From Stenogyne calaminthoides (lineage: Eukaryota; Streptophyta; Magnoliopsida; Lamiales; Lamiaceae): a DNA stretch of 64,000 nucleotides. The notes under the pieces were generated by a model. It saw nothing but the letters and a program-made list of their open reading frames with translations, had not been told where the DNA came from and ran no database searches. This document shows, in pieces, positions 20,972-33,515 of this stretch; within the stretch, counting starts at the first letter, position 1; each line of letters begins with the position of its first letter. The translations under genes were made by a program, and so were the position numbers. The stretch spans positions 28,790,870-28,854,869 of the forward strand of contig JBBCBC010000009.1 of the NCBI GenBank assembly GCA_037126765.1. Reading direction: 5' to 3'.

Positions 20972-23900
20972 TCAAAAAAAAAAGACAAAAAGATAGGAAA
21001 AATTACAAGTGTCTTGAGTAAGTCTTGGTCTTGATTTGGCTCTTGATCTTACGCTCTTGGTTTGCATCTTCTTCAATTTCATGTTGGGTACCTCGGGTTG
21101 AACATTCGAAATACCTCTTCTTGATTGCATTTCTTTCCTTGATGATATCCGGATTTGTTCCTGTCGAGACCTAAGCATCAAACATATTGAGCAATTTCTT
21201 GAGTGATGGCTTTTTCATTCACCGGGCCATTTTCAAGTCTTGGAGGAGGGTAGGTATATGGACCGGGGGCTACTATCTGCACCTTTCCTTCATCCGCAAG
21301 GTTTATCCAGCTTTGGAGATATTTAGGATAGAAGGTTAGGAGATATTCAATAAATGCTTCATTTGGATCGAGAGCTTTCCCTTTCCATTCCTCGAAGCAC
21401 TTCATAGTAGAACCGGAAGGTTCTCTTGACCTCTTCCCAACTATCATTGAATTGGATGGGCATCCACTTGTCAATGTGTGGCCATTTTAGTGCATTTGAT
21501 GTCCCTCTCCGTTTGCTCGCAAACTTTTTTGTAACCACTCTTCGTTTACGCTCTTCTTGACCTTTTTCACGATCCTTTGCACACGAGGAGGAGCGGCAAA
21601 GAACTTTCTTAACTTGTTCTATCTGGAGTGTCTTGAGCATTCCTTGTGTTGAAGACTTTTCCGAGGTTGACTGCTTGAGACTCTTCTAATTCAACCATCA
21701 ACTTTCTTTGGGTGGCTTAGAAGCCTTTAAGACGCTTGCTTTTCGGGTTCAACAATGCCCAAGACTTTCCTCTTCATAGATAATTGGCCCGTGACTGGCT
21801 TGTTCCAACCTTAGCTCTAGCTTTTCGGTTTTTCTCTCTTGCTACTTCAAGCATGGTTTCCTCGAAACTTTGAGTGTAGATCGGCTTCTCCACCTTCTTG
21901 AACTTCAATTTTTCAGTAAACCGACTTCCTTCAAAGGCTTTGGATAGGCTATTCATTTGACTTCTTTTTGTGCCCTTTTTCTCCAAAGTCGTGCAAAAAC
22001 TTCACCAAGAAGTCTTCTTCTGGTCTTTCCCCCTTCTTGGCACCGTAATTTGGAAGAAGTCTGGAGAGTGTTGTGTCTATATGATATTGCTCTTTGCTTA
22101 CCTTGGTAGCACCTCTCACCTTCCCGATCTTGTTCATCTTCGACCTCGAGGTGGTTTTTAGCCCTGAAAATTCTTGAGAAAAGATGGGCAAACTGTCCAG
22201 AGAGAGCATCTTTAAACATCTCTGTCATCTTGGTCATGAGCATTGAGCTCATTTCCTCAATAGCAGACTTGATCAGCACTTCATTCTTCTCTGCCAATTT
22301 CACCTCTAGAAACTTCGGTATTCTCCACGGTGCTTACATTTTAAGTTGACTTTTCATTTCGCCTTGACTCCCAAAACTTCTCATTCGGCTTGTCTTCCAT
22401 GGAGGTCATCTTTGAGGTCCGAGTGTCTTGGAGTTGCACACCGATTCGAAAGATGAACTCAGATTCTCCATCTTACGAGTTTGGGCGGGCCAATGTTTCT
22501 TCCATCGATCGATTTTGTTCATCATTGGCTCAACCTTTTCAAGTTTCTCCGAATGGGAGTGAGGTCGATCTCGAGGAACGATACGCACCTACCATCTTTG
22601 ATTGATCATCGAGGTTGAGACACAACACGAGGGTTAATGCACTTTTTGAGCATCGACTTCATCCGAGCTCCGGTCTCCAAGCGAGCCTCGATGCGTACAT
22701 CGGACAATTGAGTTAAAGATAGAAACCCGATAACTTTGGCATAATTGTTAATAGTGCCAAAAGGTACACGAAAAGTGCTAGCTTTCGGTCGAGGTTGAAT
22801 GATTTCGAGTTGATCGACAAGGAGTTTCCTTCTCCATCTCGAGGATCGATCCTCGGCATCTCCCTGTTGGTCCCCATCTCGAGATTTGTCTCTGCTGCTA
22901 GGGGCACCAACTTCAGTAGCTCTCCTCTCAGCTATCTTCTTCTGAACTAGCTCATCAAAATCGGAAATTTTCATCTTGAGCTTTGTCTTCCTGAAACCTG
23001 AGAACTTAGTCAGGAAGGCTGTCTCCTCATTCCACCAGTCTTCCCCTCTGAATGCAGCAATGTTAAGCATCTCCAGAAGAGTCTGATTGAGAATGAAAAC
23101 CGTCGTCCTTAATCTGAAGAAGGTATCTTGCGGATCGGGGTATGAAATTTGAGCTCGAGGGGTAGCGGTCAAGGATGAACCGTTCCCCCTTGCTCCTCCA
23201 CTCGGTTTCTTCAGCTTCGCCCTTCTTCCATCTCGGGCTATCTGGTTCAGTCGAAGCATCAGCTGAAGGATCAAGAAGTAGATCACTCAGGAGCTCATCC
23301 AAAATAAGCTGCTCCTGAGTCTCAGCAACGTCAGAATGTTGTGCAGTCAGGTCCTCAGTTTGCATCTGAGTGGGTTCTGGGGCCTGAGCTGGCACGTCCT
23401 CAGATTGACTCTGAGTTAGCTCTTTTGTCTGAGCCGACACATCTTTGGTAGGAATCTTTGAGGTCTGAGTTCCTTTAAAAATTTCTGAGAAATTTTTATG
23501 CGAGCTGGCGATGTCTCAAGCACCTCGAGAGAAGACACTGCTCCTCGATCTGAGTCTGTGCCTTAGAGATAACTGAGCCAAGACTTGTAATGAAAAAGAA
23601 TTTCCGGCGGTTTGGCTCTCAGGTTGAATCTCTTCAGAATCATTGCCATCTTCATCGGTGAGAACCACCAGTCTTCTGCGCTTGGGGCGGGGTTTTACCT
23701 TCTTCATCTTCTCACCCTGCTCCATCTTGGCCTCCAACAAAACCTTCCCCCTGGTTTGTTGGGTTTCTTTTTCAACAGCAGCGCTTGGTGATTCTTCTTT
23801 CTTTTCTTTCTTCCCCCTGATGGCATGTTTCTTCACAACAATGGGCTTGAAGAGCACCTTGGATTTAGGGAATGGGGTCGAATTGGAGAAGATGTCCTCC

Positions 23901-24616
23901 TCCTCTCTGCACATCTCCAAAATAAATGCTATTTTGGTGGCATGGTGGGTCTTGCCTTTGATCGAGATAGCCCCGTCCTTCTCCCTTTTTACGACCTTAG
24001 CTTGTTCACTCCTTTATCGAATAAAAAAATAAAGGCAGTTGAAGTCGGTGGTGGGTGAAGCCTCGATCGCCGCCATTAATCGAAGCTTCGGGGTACTAAT
24101 TTGCTCAAAACTCCCCGAATGACTCATGATGCATTTGCTCGCAATATCCAACAGAACTCTATATTGTGGCTTCAAATGCCTCTTATGCAATGTAGCCTCA
24201 AATTTTACAGGATTCTCAGCAATCCTATCTAAAAACTCCTGCTCTCTACCCAACATATACACATCAGGATCCTCTCCACTATCACAAAGCTCAAAAACAT
24301 TGTTTAAATTCTTCGGAATTATGTACAATTCCCTTTCAAAGTCGATGTATTTAGACGAGTGTTCTAAATGTGATACAGTAATCTCAGAATGCATACCATC
24401 CTCTTCATCTATCTTCAGATTACATATGAACTCGATTACCTCTATCGCATATTCTTGGTCCGGTCGGCTTGAGACGAGATGGGTGAGCTTGGCCAAACGG
24501 ATCATATGGAGAGCCTCCTCTTCTGGTTTAGAGTTGGTTGTGCTATCGAGCGAGACAACAAACTCGTACCAAGGTTTATTGGTTTTGGTTAATTTGTCAA
24601 AAATGGTAGGAGCCAT
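20972..24616 (-). pseudogene. E1 third ORF, env-like position
   Basis: Downstream of RNase H a long frame begins at 24616 with MAPTIFDKL and continues, with several frameshifts, to about 21000. Pieces in order: an N-terminal part of about 200 residues with hydrophilic mixed composition; a basic/acidic Lys-Glu-rich segment (23920-23516) with KPRPKRRR; a Gln/Glu/Thr-rich low-complexity part (23440-23063); a coiled-coil-like region (about 22300-22200); and a Lys-rich end. Sireviruses carry an ORF here called env-like from its position and, in some members, predicted membrane segments. I see no signal peptide or clear transmembrane helix, so a membrane role is unproven. The same ORF is in E2. Several frameshifts fall in CG-shifted patches (about 21000-22890). 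Confidence 0.6.
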
Positions 24617-25259
24617 TTGAGATTAAAGATTTGAAGATTTAGGGTTTAGGTTTTCTGGGCAAAGGGGATTAATTTTTTTCAGAGGATTTTGGGAACGAAG
24701 GGTTTGATAAAATTTGGCTTGAATGGCTTCTTGGGGTATAAATAGTTTCGAGATCGTGGAATTCGCGTTGGTTAGGTGAAAAGCAACGGTTGAGATTAAT
24801 CTCCGATTAATCGGGTATCTGAAACGATCGATCTTAGAAAAAGTAAGCCGCCAAAATATCCTCATTGGTCATTAATGTAATGAGCATTAAATATTTATTG
24901 ACCTTCTTGAATTTCAAACGATCCCCCTAAAAAACATTCCTTAGGTGTTTTGTATTTATTGCAAATGATTCTTGAGCTTCACTTAAGCAATAAATGAGTT
25001 GCATGAGTCATTACTTCTTCGAACTAATTCCCCTCTTCCGGTCTTATGAGTAATTGACCTTGATAAAATGTCGATTATAATCTTCGAAATCTTGAATGGG
25101 TTCGATTATAAATCGAAAATCTTGACCTTGATGAATCTGAGTTTCGAGACTCGATTCGATTTTCCATTTTATCTGAGCATCTCGGTAGAATTCGAGAAAA
25201 CTTCATGCATCCGAAAACCTTCAATTTTTGATTTTACTCTATACACTGGATCTAACATC
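24617..25259 (-). other. E1 spacer between pol and the third ORF
   Basis: About 640 bases with no conserved frame. The matching stretch in E2 (48289-48940) aligns well in words such as 'aacccttcgttccca', so it is a genuine part of the family, perhaps carrying a promoter or splice acceptor for the third ORF. No specific signal could be assigned. Confidence 0.4.
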
Positions 25260-28200
25260 CCTAATTCATTTGAAAGTTCGAAATCTTGATTGACCAAAGG
25301 TTTAGTCAAAATATCAGCTCTCTGCTTATCGATTATGAATTTTCTCCATCCTTATGTCCTTTTTCGACATGATCTCGATGAAGTGATGTCTGATATCCAC
25401 ATGCTTGCATCTGGTGTGCAATACCGGATTTTTTGAAATAGCAATGGCACTATTATTGTCACAAAATATTGGTACTTCATTGGCTACAACTTTATAATCC
25501 CTTAATTGTTGTGCGAGCTAAAAGAATGAAAGCACACTTGACTTCTGCGACCATGTATTCAAATTTTTAATCTTGGTCACTATTGAGGTATGTTTCTTCG
25601 AAAACCAAGATATCAGCTTACTTCCAAGAAATTGACAAGTTCCTGTAGTGGACTTCCTGTCAATCCTGCAACCTCCATAATCAGCATCTGAGTAACCAGT
25701 TAATTCAAGGTTATCATCAGCTGGATACCATAATCCTCTATTCACTGTGTCCTTAAGATACTTCAGTATCTTTTTGGCAGCCTCCATGTGACTAGCCTTA
25801 GGATTAGCTTGGTATCTTGCACATATCCCAACAGCAAATGTTATATCCGGTCTACTTGCTGTGAGATAGAGCAATGATCCAATGATTCCTCTATAATCAG
25901 TATGACTCACTGATTTGCCTTCAGAATCAGGATCCATCTTGTAGTTAGTATTCATGAGAATCCTAACTGCATTGCTATTCTGTACACCATATTTGGCAAT
26001 CAGATCTCTGGTGTACTTTGCCTGGTTGATGAATATTCCTTCCTTTGATTGTTTCACTTGAAGACCTAGAAAGAAATTCATCTCTCCCATCATTGACATC
26101 TCAAACTTGCCTTTCATCAGTGTTGAAAACTTTTCACACAGCTGATGGTTTGGAGATCAAAAAATGATATCATCAACATATATCTGAACCAGTAAGATAT
26201 CTTCCCCATCTTCTATCCTGAACAGAGTTCTATCAATAGTTCCTTTGACAAAACCATGGTCAGTAAGAAACTGAGAAAGAGTATCATACCATTCTTTGGG
26301 TGCTTGCTTAAGACCATACAAAGCTTTTCCGAGCCTGTAAACTTGGTCATTCTGTTTGAAACCAGGAGGTTGTTCCCCATAAACCTCTTCTTTAAGCACA
26401 CCGTTCAGAAATGCACTTTTCACAACCATTTGATAGACTGTGAACTTCATGTGGGCAGCATATGCAAGAAATAATCTGATGGCTTCTAGTCTTGCAACTG
26501 GTGCAAAGGTTTCATCATAATTCAAGCCTTCTTCTTGGGAATAACCTTGTGCAACTAGCCTTGCCTTGTTTCTTACAATGTTGTTGTTTTCATCTCTTTT
26601 ATTCTTAAAACCCACTTGGTTCCAATGACATTGTGTCTTTTCGAGGTCTATCTACTAGCTCCCATACTTCATTCCTTGAGAATTGATTATTTCATCTTGC
26701 ATAGAATAATCCAATGAGAATCTTGTAGAGCTTCACCAATCTCGGTAGGTTCTTTCTCGATAGGAAGCGGCGAGAATAGTGCACTCTCACCATGGAACCT
26801 TCTTGTTTTAACACCTTGGTTAGATCACCCACAATCGACTTGTAGGATGACTATCTAACCATTTCTTTCTTGATGTTCCCTCTTCAAAGATATCCTCAAC
26901 ATTTGAAATGTTAGGTTCAGTTAATTGATAAACTTCGAGGGAACAACGAGAAAAGGAGAAAGGAATCATCTTCCTCGGGAAATTCTAGCCGAGAACATTG
27001 TCGGGGACATTTGTTCCCCTTTGGTTGATAGATTCAGAATTTGCCTCAGCTGTGACCACATCTTCATTGGCATCACATACCTGAGTCTAAACGGGTGTTT
27101 GTTCAGATTGGTCACCTTTAGTGTGTTGGCTTTCCTGAGTCTCACCATCCCGAGTTCCATCCTGAACTTCTTTATCTGAGTCTGAGTCACTCCAATCATA
27201 GATAGTGGTGACTTCTTCTTTTTCGAGTTCGATTGGATGATTTGTCATTCTTTTTTAGGCTTAATCTGGTGATCCTCTTGGTCAGTTCATCTGCATCATG
27301 TTCCTGTTTCTTCTGAACATAAGTAGATTCATCAAAAACAACATGAGGTGTTTCCTCCACAATAAGAGTCCTACAATTGTAAACTCTGAAAGCTTTACTG
27401 ACTTCAGAATATCCTAAGAATATTCATTCATCAGCTTTACTATCAAATGTTTTCAACTGATCTTTACCATTATTGTGTATGAAACACTTTCAACCAAACA
27501 CACGAAAGAAAGAAACAAGAGTCTTCCTTTCATTCTAAAGCTCATAAGGTGTTTTGCCTTGACTCTTGGTCAGCATGGATCTGATTCGAGAGTAGCATGC
27601 GGTGTTGATGACTTGACCCAAAACCTTTTAGGAATATCGACCCATTTATCATTGTCCTTGCGAACTTCTTTTCGAGTCCCTGTTCATTCTTTCAGCAACA
27701 CCATTTTGTTGAGGGGTCCATGCAGCTGATGTTTCATGAGTAATTCCATTTGCTGCACAATAATAAGATATGATATGATTTATAAATTCAGTTCCCTTGT
27801 CAAATCTGATTTTGACCACACTCAGATTTTTCTCAATACTGAGCCTTTTCGATGAATTCTGGCGACTTTATCGAGTCTCTTTCTTCTTGAGTAAGAATAT
27901 GACCTAAGTATATCTTGAGTAGTCATCAACTACTACCAATGTGTATTTCGCCATTAGTGTTCCTTTGGTGTTATAGGACCAAAAAGATCCATATGCGATG
28001 AATCGAAGTATTCTTTCGGTAGAAACATCTACTTTGCTTTTAAATGATGCTCTAACTTGTTTTTCTTTTCTGCGCGCATCACAAATATGTTCCTTCTTGA
28101 ACACTTCATTAGGCAACCCTCTCACAAGAGCTAATCTTGCAAGCTTATTCGGGGTTTTGAAATTGGTGATTCATTCTTTTATGCCATAACCAACCGGTAT

Positions 28201-28615
28201 CTCGTGGAACTTTTAGCAACCAAACATGTATCTTTAGGAGTTGAACTCAATCGAGAAGATACACATTTCCTTTTCTAGTACCGGTCAATAATATTTTTTA
28301 CGTGTTGTATCATCTTTCACATAACATAAGTTATTAGAGAACTCAACATTAAAACCCCTTATCGTAAGGCGGCTTATTGAAAGCAAATTATGCTTCAATC
28401 TGAGATACATATGAAACACCATGGATATGAATCGAAGTCGATTTCCAAAGTTCCATATCCTTGATCCATCCCTTGGAGTTATCTCCAAAAAGTGATCTGT
28501 GGGCCTCTTTGTTCAACATAGTCTTTGAGTATCTTCTTGAATCTGTCATATGTCTTGAACATCCTTTGTCAAGATACCATACATCGGGGGCCTTTTTCAT
28601 CTCTGCTTTCATCAG
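25260..28615 (-). pseudogene. E1 pol: protease, integrase, RT, RNase H, broken
   Basis: Reading leftward: the protease active site near 28570 reads LDKGCSRHM, with Lys where relatives have Ser; GAG-pre-integrase and integrase fragments at about 28290-27400 include HICDARRKEKQ; reverse transcriptase at 26615-26157 has [19 protein letters not shown] and YVDD; a further RT/RNase H frame is at 26117-25518 with SDADYGG and STTGTCQFLG; and the RNase H end is near 25300. RT motif A reads [12 protein letters not shown]: the catalytic Asp is Val (codon GTT). A TGA at about 26155 follows YVDDIIF. Stretches such as 26640-28200 are frameshifted in many places. Pol would copy and integrate the element from virus-like particles; this copy cannot. 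Confidence 0.85.
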
Positions 28616-28670
28616 TCTTTATGTGATCTTTAATCAGCTCAGTGCCCTTGTTTTCCTCCTGAAAAACATA

Positions 28671-31071
28671 TCAATTCTTAGGTACCCAATTTGTATAGGG
28701 TCCTACAAGGTTAGTTGTACCTTTCGGAATCCAAATCTGCCTGACAACTCTAATTACTTTAGAGTGGCTAATTTGTCTTCCATAAACATCAACATACACA
28801 TTCACTACTCTGGGTGCCTTAGCAGTCTTCTGTGTATGAGTGCTAGCCTTAGCATGAACATGGGCTTTTGAATTTTTCTTTGGTTCAGGCCTTCTGTTCA
28901 TTTGCTTTGGCTTTTTGCAACCGGTCTAAATCTTTGATGACTCGGGTTCAGGTAACCTTTATCCTTAGGCAAGTGGGGTTCAGGTTGCCTGTAATGAAAT
29001 CTGGGTCTTTCAAGATTATCTTGAGGACTTGGTCTCTTGATTGAGAATGTCTCTGTGAGTGTTTCTCATCCGAGGATTCCTCGATGGTTGATGTGGATCC
29101 TTTCGGGTTTGCATTCTTAGTCCGAGGCTTTGAAGTACTTGCTTCGAAACTTTCAATCGAGTGCTCGGGTTTTCTAGCCTTCACCGAGGTTTGGGCTTTC
29201 CTACTACGATCATTCGGTTTCTTTGAGACCATAGTCTTTTTCCCTTGTCTACAACCTTGGGCATTTCTTGATTTGAAGTGTAGGTGCCACTGGTTTTACA
29301 AAGATTGTCTACTTACTACTTGATGCAGCATTCAGATGACCTTGTGAGGTTCCTCCTGGAATGTATCCCAATCCAGATTTTATAGTGGCAGATCTCTGGT
29401 AACTCTGAATTTCATCTATTACTTTAGATGCGTTATTCAATAGAGTTAGCTTCTTCTTCATGCACTATCCTCTCACGATTCTGTTGAGTTTCATGCTTCT
29501 CGGAGAGGTCATTGGACTTAGTCCCGATTAATTTGAATCTCTTGATTGGATTTCTCTAGCTTTTCGAGTTAGGGTCACTATCAACTTCTCTTTCTCTCGA
29601 GAGTTGTACTTTCGTAACATCCGGTTCATCAAGTAGCTCCCATTAATTGAAGTGATCTCAATTTTGCTAGAGTCTTTCCATTTTAGATTTTTGACCTTGA
29701 TTCTTATTACGCTCTTGAGTTTCATTTAGCGAGTTCTTGTAAAAAACAACATAGTCCTTCATCGATTCTCAAAAGAATCCGTCAGGTCAAATCGATTTGT
29801 TTCTGAGTTGAACTTGACAACTCTTGTGCTAGTGTAGGAGCAACAACGAGAGAAAGAAGAGTTTACCTCCTCAATGGCCATCGGACAAATGTCATCACTT
29901 TCACTGTCTGAGAATATCTCATCTGAAGAGCTAGATCCCTCCTCAGAATGTTCTTCTTCTGCAACCATGGCCTTTTTGTTTGAGAACTTCTTGTCTCTTT
30001 TAGCTTGCCTTTCTCTTCTTTCCTTAGCACTCAGATCTGGAAAATCATACTGGAAGTGACCTTTCTTTTGGAAATTGTAGCATCTTTTGGCATCATCATC
30101 CTGATCACTTTCTTCTTTGGACTTGGAGTCCTTCCTTTTGGATGAAGATCCCTCAGCTTTCAGGTCCTTCTTCTTCTCAGTTGATCTGTCCTCAGGTTTC
30201 TTCTGGTACCTGTGATTCCTATAATAGCTTTTGTATTTTCCATATCGACTATTAAGTCTTTCAAACCTCCTTGCCATCTATGCTAGCTTATCCTCAAGTT
30301 CATCCGGATTCTTAGCAAGGGAGTTCTCAGACTCTCTAGTTTTACAGGTTTTATCTTTGACCTTAAAAACCACATTCTTACTAGATGATGAATCATCTTT
30401 GCTGTCAGCCTTTTTAGATTTCTTATCAATTACAAACTCATAGGCCTTCAGCTCAGAGAAGACTTGTTGATATGGCATTGAATTAATGATTTTGGTGTTT
30501 TCAATCACCACTGCATGTATATCTCATTTCTTAGAAAGACCTCTAAGAATTTTCAATGCAACTTCTCTCTGTGGATATTTCTTTCCAAGTGCATTTAGAT
30601 CATTCATAATACTAGTGAATCTGACTTCCAATTTGTCAATAGATTCACCTTCTTCCATTTCAAAACTATCAAACTTTCCAATTGCAACTGAAATGTTGTT
30701 TTCCTTGATATGATCTGTGCCTTGGCACATTACAGCTAGTGTATCCCAAATTTCTTTTGCAGTATTGCAGTGAGAGATCATTCCCATCACACCATCATCA
30801 ATTGTACTGTATAGTGTGTCTTTAGCAATGTAGTCTAGATTGACTAATTTCTCTCCTCAGGAGTTAGTTGGTCATCAGACTTAGGAAATTCTGCTCTAGG
30901 ATCGTTTCTTTCATTTTCTGTTCCTCTGGGATTCACCACAGTAAATTGGAATGGTCCTTCAGAGACCACTCTCCACATTCGTTCATGTTTGGAATACAGG
31001 TGAGCCTGCATTCTCAATCTCCATAAATCATAGTTCTCCACTGAGAACATGGGAAGTTTCTTAGAAGACAT
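28671..31071 (-). pseudogene. E1 gag, broken
   Basis: It starts at 31071 with MSSKKLPMFSVENYDLW, the UBN2-type copia gag N-terminus, and continues through EIWDTLAVMCQGTDHIK (about 30750) and a zinc-knuckle region near 30080 that reads CYNFQKKGHFQYDF, where the expected second and last Cys are Phe. A Lys/Ser/Glu-rich segment and a long C-terminal extension to about 28671 follow, including VNVYVDVYGRQ and WIPKG. One base appears missing near 30850, shifting the frame after PEERN. Gag forms the particle that packages the RNA. The length beyond the zinc knuckle is typical of Sirevirus gag. Confidence 0.8.
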
Positions 31072-31183
31072 TTTAACTGAGTCTTTTAAGAATTCAGCAA
31101 ATAAGATCAGTTCAGATAGACCACAAGTATTTTTTGGCAAATAAAACTTTGGTCAACAAAGCAGGTGGTCAAGTTGAACCACT

Positions 31184-31195
31184 GCTCTGATACCA
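31184..31195 (-). promoter_or_regulatory. E1 primer-binding site (tRNA-iMet)
   Basis: The minus strand reads TGGTATCAGAGC two bases after the 5' LTR end, the complement of the plant initiator tRNA-Met 3' end. This fixes the minus-strand orientation of E1. Confidence 0.9.
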
Positions 31196-31197
31196 CT

Positions 31198-33315
31198 TGT
31201 TGGTCCCGGTGCAAACGAGTCTTACACGTGTATGGGGGGGGAATACACGTGTTTAGTGTTTTTAAAACTTTTCTTTTACTGAGGTCAGCTTGGGTCAAAT
31301 AATCCTGAAGATTAGGTCCTGAGAAGCATAAATCACTCTGAGTCAAAGTCTACTGAGACAGTGATCCTGAGATGCTTTCAGAAACCTCAGATAATCCCAA
31401 CTGAGTCCTGAGTTTTCAGAGATCCTGAGTTGCTTGGATCAGATAACTAACTTACTGAACCCTCAGAAGAGTAAGTTCAGTTTGGTAACTATCTGTTCTA
31501 CCTACTCAGATGTGCGGAATGGTTGGCCCTTTAGTTTATACTCGTTTTAAGCTTTGCTGAAAACCTTCCTTTAATGGAATAGTGATTAGGCTGTGATTCA
31601 ATTACATGCAACTTCCAGTGGATTGATTCCAACTGAAATATCAGTGAAAATATGCTTTCAAACTCAGTGATGCAACAGTTAAGCACAGATAAAGAAAGCA
31701 ATAAACAACACAACAATTTATAGTGGTTCAGAGACTCAAGCTCCTACGTCCACTCTCTCTGTTCTCTTCAGAGAAATTCACTAATCACTTCCTTGAGCTT
31801 TCTAACTACCTCGCGTAGTTTACTTACTCAACTCGGCTCTGAGCTTTCTGACTACTCCACGTAGTTTACTTACTCAACCCAACCTTGAGCTTTCTGACTA
31901 CCTTCGTAGTTTACTTACTCAAACACAAACAAGCTTTCAGACTACCTCTGTAGCTTACTAACTTCACCTCTAGAGCTTTCTGACTACTCCTCGTAGTTTA
32001 CTAACTCTTTACAACTCTTCTCACCATCAATCACACTCAAACTACCTTCTAAAGGGTTTGGGGTTTCTTGGTTGGTTTCCAACTAGGATGAGATATCCTT
32101 TACAATAAAGTACAATGCAAAGGCTAGGATATCTCGACTAAGCTTCGGATATGTCTTATCAAGCTAGGCTTAGTTTAGTGAGCTCTCTTCAATATAAAAG
32201 CACTTGGGAAATTCTAAGTTTTTCGAGTGCTTTAACTTTGCGATAATATGTTTGAGCTCTTGAGTTGCTTACAAATTTCCCGTAACCTTACAATGTAGAG
32301 GGTCACAAGTATTTATAGGCATACACCAAGGTCACTCTTAAAAAACTATCCGTTGGAGGAGATAGCTTCGTGAGTTTCCTCTTATGGTGTGTGAGGAACG
32401 ACTATATTTAGGGTTTGAAACTCCCTAACACGTTTTAGGCAATAACCTTTCATGTAGCCGGTCTTCACTTTTTTGCGATCTGGAACTTTTGTACTTCGAC
32501 ATCTTTTTTTCAATGACACTTTCCTTTGTCGATTAATCGATGATTGTATAGTGTTGTCTTCCTCTTTTTGACTTTTGTCTCCAGTTAAAGGTAGACACCT
32601 TCAACGGCTCTTTTGGTTACAAACCCTGAGTTGATATAACCTTAACAACACTCTGACTTAGTTCATTTTGTCTGCATTTGAATGTCTTGGCAAATATCTA
32701 TTCTTCTAAGGAATCGAGATTTTCTCAGTATTGCATCCTTCAGATAGATATTCTCAGTGCCTCGGAACATTCAGTTTTATACTGAGCATTGAGACATTCG
32801 AAGTCTTGATAATTATTCGTGCCTTACGATATTCTTGATCTTGATTGATTCTTTTTGTGTCTTGAGTCTTTTGTGTCTTGAGTCTTCGAGTCTTGGCGTC
32901 TTACGAGTCTTCAAAGATATCTTGGTGATATCTTTGAGTCTTCATCTTGAGTCTTGATTTTTCGGTTTCATCTTGAGTCTTGATATCTAAGTTTCATCTT
33001 TGAGTCTTGATATCTCGATTTCTACTTGAGTCTTGATATCTCGATTTCTGCTGAGTCTTGATTCTCGATTTCTTCTTGAGTCTTGAAACTTAGTTTTATC
33101 TTGAAACTTGATTTCTTGAAAACATCTTGAGTTCTTCAGAATCTTCAGATCCTAACCTGATCTATATCTACTGACTATACATTTTGCAGATATCATCCTG
33201 AATACTCTAAAACTGAATCCTGACTCAACTATAAAGATTATCCTGAACATGTCATACTCAGGGGTTTTGGGATCTAATCAAAATCATATATCTTTATTAA
33301 ATTTATCTCCTAACA
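31198..33315 (-). repeat. E1 5' LTR
   Basis: Runs from TGTTGGTCCCGG to CTCCTAACA. It would drive E1 transcription leftward. It has the same 46-bp array (about 31795-32012) and cttgagtcttgat repeats (about 32860-33110) as the partner LTR. Close to its end it keeps CTG/CAG where the partner has CCG/CG, while at 32490-32545 the reverse is true. Confidence 0.9.
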
Positions 33316-33436
33316 ACCAGTCAGACTTGTTAGCTGACTGATGATTTAGAATCAGGATAGAATGACCAATTGAGTTGTATAGACAGCTGATGTAAAAGAT
33401 AGGTCACATATTGAGGGGGAACTCAATATGTATTGG

Positions 33437-33515
33437 TCAGATCAGAAGACAAGACAAGTCAGAAGATCAGAAGACAAGACAAGTCAGAAGATCAAAAGAC
33501 AAGACAAGTCAGATG
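33437..33515 (+). repeat. short tandem array in the E4 LTR
   Basis: The word 'agatcagaagacaagacaagtc' occurs three times in a row with one or two changes, followed by looser 'gaagac' and 'agatca' repeats to about 33600. Confidence 0.75.

Larger units (their letters stand above)
18501..33315 (-). mobile_element. E1: Sirevirus-like copia element, complete structure
   Basis: A 14.8-kb minus-strand element bounded by the 5-bp duplication ACCAG (18496-18500 and 33316-33320). Its LTRs (18501-20609 and 31198-33315) both run TGTTGG...CAACA or TAACA. On the minus strand the order is 5' LTR, tRNA-Met primer site, gag, protease, integrase, reverse transcriptase, RNase H, a long third frame, polypurine tract, 3' LTR. 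This order, the roughly 2.1-kb LTRs, the long gag and the third ORF are features of the Sirevirus (SIRE1/Maximus) lineage. In the first about 185 LTR bases I count five substitutions and one indel, so it inserted fairly recently relative to E3. Its frames are broken and the reverse transcriptase carries a lethal substitution. Confidence 0.9.

Noticed and set aside
24126..24620. Plus-strand 164-codon frame antisense to the E1 third ORF
   Set aside because: Shadow of the minus-strand frame; no motif, and the E2 copy does not keep it open.
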